This document shows, one piece after another, positions 6,940 to 10,267 of a DNA stretch of 10,267 bases. Numbering within the stretch: position 1 is the stretch's first letter; each line of letters opens with the position of its first letter. The notes beneath the pieces were generated by a model. It was not told where the DNA came from, searched no databases, and was given only the letters and a program-made list of their open reading frames with translations. Both the position numbers and the translations under genes were made by a program. The stretch is taken from the NCBI GenBank assembly GCA_949948825.1, contig CATLIJ010000072.1, positions 1-10,267 on the forward strand, written 5' to 3'. Source of the DNA: an uncultured Clostridiaceae bacterium (GTDB lineage Bacteria > Bacillota > Clostridia > Lachnospirales > Lachnospiraceae).

Positions 6940-8118
6940 ATGGTACAGGAGATTGAAAAACATTTGCGGGAAAAGCTGATCCCTTTTTGGGAGAAGCTGG
7001 CAGATTGGCAGTATGGCGGATTTTACGGATATATGGGATATGATTTAAAGGTGAACCAGCAGGCGGAAAAAGGCGTAATTTTAAACAGCAGAATTTTGTG
7101 GTTTTTTTCCAACGCGTTTCTTACCTTAGGCGATCCGGATTTGCTGAAATATGCGGATCACGCGTTTGTGTTTCTGCGGGATTTCTGTGTGGACGGAAAA
7201 TACGGCGGCGTGTACTGGTCTCTGACCTATGACGGAAAGCCTTTGGATGAGACAAAGCATACCTATAATCAAGCATTTGCCGTGTATGCCCTGTCGTCCT
7301 ATTATGCGGCCGGCAAAAAAGCGGAAGCTTTGGAATTGGCTTATGATTTGTATGAACGGATCGAAAGCTGCTGCCGGGACAAAGGCGGATACGGGGAGGC
7401 ATTTGACCGGGAGTTCCGGCCAATGTCCAATGAGAAGCTGTCAGAAAACGGAGTGATGGCCGCCCGCACGATGAATACGCTCCTTCATGTATTTGAAGCT
7501 TATACGGAGCTGTACCGGGTAAGCCGCCGGGAAACCGTGGCGGATCAAATGCGGGAGATCCTGGACGTTTTTGAGAAAAAAGTGTATTATCCGGAGAAAC
7601 GGCGTCAGGAGGTGTTTTTTGACAAAGATTGGAACTCCCTCATTGACCTTCATTCCTATGGACATGATATTGAGACTTCCTGGCTGTTGGACCGTGGGTG
7701 TCAGGTTCTTGGAGACCAGACATACCAAGAGAAAATGGGGCCTGTTATTGAGGCCCTGGCAGAGGAAATCTATGAGCGGGCTTACCGGAACCACAGCATT
7801 ATGAATGAATGTGAAAACGGAATTGACCAGACAGACCGGGTCTGGTGGGTTCAGGCAGAAGCTGTGGTTGGTTTTATTAATGCCTGGGAAAGAATGCCAA
7901 AGAAAACCTATTTCCTGGAGGGGGCAAAGGATATATGGAACTATATCTGCCAGGTGATCCTGGATAAGAGAGAGGGTTCTGAGTGGTACTGGCGGGTAGA
8001 TGAAATCGGTAAGCCCATTGAGGGAGAGCCGATTGTAGAACCGTGGAAATGTCCTTATCATAACGGAAGAATGTGTATGGAAGTGATACGGAGGAGGGAC
8101 GCTCTTAAGCGTGGATAG
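6940..8118 (+). CDS. AGE-family cellobiose 2-epimerase-type enzyme (mannobiose to mannosylglucose)
   Basis: Predicted cytoplasmic 2-epimerase that interconverts glucose and mannose at the reducing end of beta-1,4-linked disaccharides. Here it would probably convert mannobiose to mannosylglucose for the downstream GH130. The 392 residues form the (alpha/alpha)6 barrel of the AGE family. Key residues visible are Arg51 in NSRILWFF, His183 in NTLLHVFEAY, His242 in SYGHDIETSWLL and His374 in WKCPYHNGRM. They match in spacing the catalytic Arg and three His of characterised cellobiose 2-epimerases such as the Ruminococcus albus enzyme. WWVQAE (302-307) is also typical. The ATG at 6940 has AAAGGAG only 4 bases upstream, close but workable. 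It lies between the two GH130 genes, with 56 bases to the next. N-acylglucosamine 2-epimerase is less likely given the motifs and context. Confidence 0.9.
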   Translation: MVQEIEKHLREKLIPFWEKLADWQYGGFYGYMGYDLKVNQQAEKGVILNSRILWFFSNAFLTLGDPDLLKYADHAFVFLRDFCVDGKYGGVYWSLTYDGKPLDETKHTYNQAFAVYALSSYYAAGKKAEALELAYDLYERIESCCRDKGGYGEAFDREFRPMSNEKLSENGVMAARTMNTLLHVFEAYTELYRVSRRETVADQMREILDVFEKKVYYPEKRRQEVFFDKDWNSLIDLHSYGHDIETSWLLDRGCQVLGDQTYQEKMGPVIEALAEEIYERAYRNHSIMNECENGIDQTDRVWWVQAEAVVGFINAWERMPKKTYFLEGAKDIWNYICQVILDKREGSEWYWRVDEIGKPIEGEPIVEPWKCPYHNGRMCMEVIRRRDALKRG

Positions 8119-8163
8119 AAAAGCTTGGCCGGATGATTGCAAAGAACAGATTGAAAGCAGAAT

Positions 8164-8170
8164 GAGGTGA
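8164..8170 (+). promoter_or_regulatory. Ribosome binding site for the second GH130
   Basis: GAGGTGA ends 4 bases before the ATG at 8175. It supports this start within the 56-base gap after the epimerase; no separate promoter is evident. Confidence 0.65.
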
Positions 8171-8174
8171 AAGA

Positions 8175-9344
8175 ATGCTGGAAAAATATAGAGAAGAAAA
8201 AGAAAAGCTGGAAAAGCTGATTGGAAAAAAGAATCACAAATCAAATTTTTATAATGGAATTTATGACCGGTATGTGGAACCGGTGCTGACCAGAGAACAC
8301 ATTCCGGTGGAGTGGAAATATGACCTGAATCCGGAAACCAATCCGTTTTTTATGGAACGGCTTGGGGTGAATGCGGTGATGAACGCAGGAGCAATTGAGC
8401 TGGATGGAAAAGTCTGCCTGGTAGTGCGGGTAGAAGGCAATGACCGGAAGTCATTTTTTGCGGTGGCAGAAAGTGAAAGCGGAGTGGACGGATTCCGTTT
8501 TTGGGATGAACCTGTGATACTGCCAGATACCTGTCCGGAAGAGACCAATGTATATGATATGCGTCTGACAAAGCATGAGGATGGATATATTTACGGAGTA
8601 TTCTGCTCGGAAAGCAAGGATACTTCGGTAAAAGATCTGTCAGCAGCAGTGGCGGCGGCAGGGATTGTGCGGACAAAGGATCTGAAGAACTGGGAGCGGC
8701 TTCCCAACCTGAAGACGCTGCGCTCTCCGCAGCAGAGAAATGTGGTGCTCCATCCAGAGTTTGTAAATGGAAAATACGGCTTTTATACCAGACCCATGGA
8801 TGATTTTATTGATACCGGAAGCGGCGGCGGGGTAGGCTTTGGATTGTGTGAGGATATTACCCATCCGGTGGTGGATGAGGAGATGATGACCAGCCTGCGG
8901 AAATATCATACGATTACCGAGTCAAAGAACGGGGCCGGCGCTGTACCCATCCGCACGGAGAAAGGATGGATTCACATTGCCCATGGAGTGCGGAATACAG
9001 CGGCAGGACTTCGGTATGTGATCTATTGCTTTGCCACGGATCTGGAGCATCCGGAGAGGGTGATTGCAGAGCCGTCCGGATTTTTGATTGCTCCCAGGGA
9101 AGAGGAAAGGGTGGGAGATGTTTCCAATGTTGTGTTTACCAATGGCGCGGTTGTCCGGGAGAACGGACAGGTGCTTATCTATTATGCTTCTTCGGATACG
9201 CGGGTCCATGTGGCAGAGACCACGCTGGAGCGGCTGGTGGATTATGTGTTCCACACGCCAAAAGATCCGGGAAGAAGCGCAGACTGTGTAAGGCAGCGGG
9301 TGGAGATGATACGGAGGAACCGGGAGTTTTTGGAGAGAAAATAA
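8175..9344 (+). CDS. GH130 4-O-beta-D-mannosyl-D-glucose phosphorylase (subfamily 1-like)
   Basis: Predicted cytoplasmic phosphorylase: mannosyl-beta-1,4-glucose plus phosphate gives alpha-mannose 1-phosphate and glucose. The 389-residue length, the charged N-terminal helix (about 1-22, MLEKYREEKEKLEKL) and the motifs NPFFMERLGVNAVMNAGAI (56-74), RVEGNDRKSFFAVAES (85-100) and ETNVYDMRLTKHEDG (123-137) match GH130 subfamily 1, the mannosylglucose phosphorylase type. Asp128 in NVYDMRL is the expected general acid. Further family motifs include TRPMDDFIDTGSGGGVGFGL (205-224) and GAGAVPIRTEKGWIHIAHGV (253-272). There is no signal peptide. It follows the epimerase that would make its substrate and precedes the mutase that would use its product by 20 bases, a tight operon order that supports the assignment. 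It is clearly distinct from the shorter GH130 at 5814-6827, so this is not a recent tandem duplication. Confidence 0.92.
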   Translation: MLEKYREEKEKLEKLIGKKNHKSNFYNGIYDRYVEPVLTREHIPVEWKYDLNPETNPFFMERLGVNAVMNAGAIELDGKVCLVVRVEGNDRKSFFAVAESESGVDGFRFWDEPVILPDTCPEETNVYDMRLTKHEDGYIYGVFCSESKDTSVKDLSAAVAAAGIVRTKDLKNWERLPNLKTLRSPQQRNVVLHPEFVNGKYGFYTRPMDDFIDTGSGGGVGFGLCEDITHPVVDEEMMTSLRKYHTITESKNGAGAVPIRTEKGWIHIAHGVRNTAAGLRYVIYCFATDLEHPERVIAEPSGFLIAPREEERVGDVSNVVFTNGAVVRENGQVLIYYASSDTRVHVAETTLERLVDYVFHTPKDPGRSADCVRQRVEMIRRNREFLERK

Positions 9345-9347
9345 AAA

Positions 9348-9353
9348 GAGGAG
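9348..9353 (+). promoter_or_regulatory. Ribosome binding site for the phosphohexomutase
   Basis: GAGGAG lies 11 bases before the ATG at 9365 and directly after the stop codon of the second GH130, consistent with translation from the same transcript. Confidence 0.65.
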
Positions 9354-9364
9354 AACCAGAGAAC

Positions 9365-10267
9365 ATGGGTGAATGGACAAGGGAAACAGCAGAGAGGTAT
9401 AAGCTTTGGCTGGAATCAGATGTTTTTGATGAACAGACAAAAGAGGAATTGAGAGGACTGGAAGGAAAGGATGATGAAATCGCAGACCGCTTTTACCGGG
9501 AACTGGAATTTGGAACTGGCGGTTTAAGAGGTGTCCTGGGGGCAGGAACCAACCGGATGAACCTTTATACGGTGAGGAAAGCCACTCAGGGGCTGGCTAA
9601 TTACATTTTAAAGCAGGGAGAAGATAAGCAAAAAGGGGTAGCCATTGCCTTCGATTCCCGCCGGATGTCTCCGGAGTTTGCCAGAGAGGCGGCGCTTTGT
9701 CTGGCAGCCAACAAAATCCGGGCTTATGTGTTTGACTCACTGAGGCCCACGCCGGAGCTGTCCTTTGCCCTGCGGGAGCTGGGATGCATTGCGGGAATTG
9801 TGGTGACAGCCAGCCACAATCCGCCGGAGTATAACGGATACAAGGTTTACTGGGAGGACGGCGCTCAGATTACGGCCCCTAGGGACAAGGAGATTATTCA
9901 GGAAGTGAATGCCATTACTGATTATGGTCAGGCCCGTACCATGGATATGGAGACAGCCAAAGCTCAGGGCCTGTATCAGGTGATTGGAGAAGAAATAGAC
10001 AATCGCTACATGGAAGAGCTGAAAAAGCTGGTGATCCATCCAGAGATGGTCCGGGAACAGGGAAAAAACCTTAAAATAGTCTATACGCCCCTTCATGGCA
10101 CGGGAAATCTGCCTGTGCGGCGTATTTTGCAGGAGCTGGGCTTTGAACAGGTTACTGTGGTGCCGGAGCAGGAGCTGCCGGATGGAGATTTTCCTACAGT
10201 CAGCTATCCCAATCCGGAAGATCCCAATGCCTTTGCTTTGGCTCTGAAGCTGGCAAAGCAGGTGGAT
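9365..10267 (+). CDS. Phosphohexomutase (phosphoglucomutase/phosphomannomutase), N-terminal 301 residues, partial
   Basis: Start of an alpha-D-phosphohexomutase that moves phosphate between C1 and C6 of mannose or glucose phosphates through a phosphoserine enzyme. The frame is open from the ATG at 9365 to the window edge, giving 301 residues. FGTGGLRGVLGAGTNRMN (49-66) is the typical N-terminal active-site segment. TASHNP (148-153) contains the catalytic Ser150. VYTPLHGTG (about 240-248) and DGDFPTVSYPNPE begin the next domains. The usual metal-binding DxDxDR loop, the sugar-specificity loop and the phosphate-binding C-terminal domain must lie beyond the window; relatives of this type are about 560-580 residues. 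Placed 20 bases after mannosylglucose phosphorylase, it most likely turns mannose 1-phosphate into mannose 6-phosphate. The family also contains glucose-specific and bifunctional enzymes, and the segment that decides this is not visible. Confidence 0.93.
   Translation, partial: MGEWTRETAERYKLWLESDVFDEQTKEELRGLEGKDDEIADRFYRELEFGTGGLRGVLGAGTNRMNLYTVRKATQGLANYILKQGEDKQKGVAIAFDSRRMSPEFAREAALCLAANKIRAYVFDSLRPTPELSFALRELGCIAGIVVTASHNPPEYNGYKVYWEDGAQITAPRDKEIIQEVNAITDYGQARTMDMETAKAQGLYQVIGEEIDNRYMEELKKLVIHPEMVREQGKNLKIVYTPLHGTGNLPVRRILQELGFEQVTVVPEQELPDGDFPTVSYPNPEDPNAFALALKLAKQVD

Noticed and set aside
6854..6979. Small basic ORF (41 codons) between the first GH130 and the epimerase
   Set aside because: It has no good binding site and overlaps the epimerase start out of frame; its Lys/Arg richness follows from the purine-rich spacer.
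7441..8244. Antisense ORF (267 codons) opposite the epimerase and the start of the second GH130
   Set aside because: It overlaps two well-identified genes, and its hydrophobic, Ser/Pro/Phe-rich composition is what the complement of such coding DNA gives.

Overview
The window reads as part of a beta-mannan (galactomannan/glucomannan) utilisation locus from a Gram-positive, probably gut-dwelling member of the Lachnospiraceae (Clostridia). Three things point there: strong AGGAGG-type ribosome binding sites, moderate-GC coding DNA with AT-rich intergenic DNA, and an enzyme set like that of the Roseburia-type mannan locus. The taxonomic call is an inference from gene content and style, not from a marker gene. 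All genes lie on the + strand.

Layout: (1) 1-233, the last 76 codons of an unidentified gene with a very acidic, low-complexity tail. (2) 293-2905, a secreted, membrane-anchored GH26 beta-mannanase with a C-terminal carbohydrate-binding-like module. (3) 2906-3397, a long intergenic region with a palindromic repeat (copy 1), an AT-rich stretch, a near-consensus promoter and a 14-codon leader ORF. (4) 3398-5635, a GH36 alpha-galactosidase. (5) 5630-5785, a second, complete copy of the palindromic repeat with 18-bp terminal inverted repeats; its left arm contains the GH36 stop codon. (6) 5814-6827, a GH130 mannooligosaccharide phosphorylase. (7) 6940-8118, an AGE-family (cellobiose 2-epimerase type) epimerase. 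(8) 8175-9344, a second GH130 of the mannosylglucose phosphorylase type. (9) 9365 to the window end, the first 301 codons of a phosphohexomutase.

How they fit together, from known family functions: GH26 cuts mannan at the cell surface, and an importer outside this window brings in oligosaccharides. In the cytoplasm GH36 removes alpha-galactosyl side groups, and the first GH130 phosphorolyses mannooligosaccharides to mannose 1-phosphate. The epimerase turns the reducing-end mannose of mannobiose into glucose. The second GH130 splits mannosylglucose into mannose 1-phosphate and glucose, and the mutase can feed the phosphosugar into glycolysis via the 6-phosphate. This is a known type of pathway. 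The least explained parts of the window are the two structured repeats and the leader region ahead of GH36.
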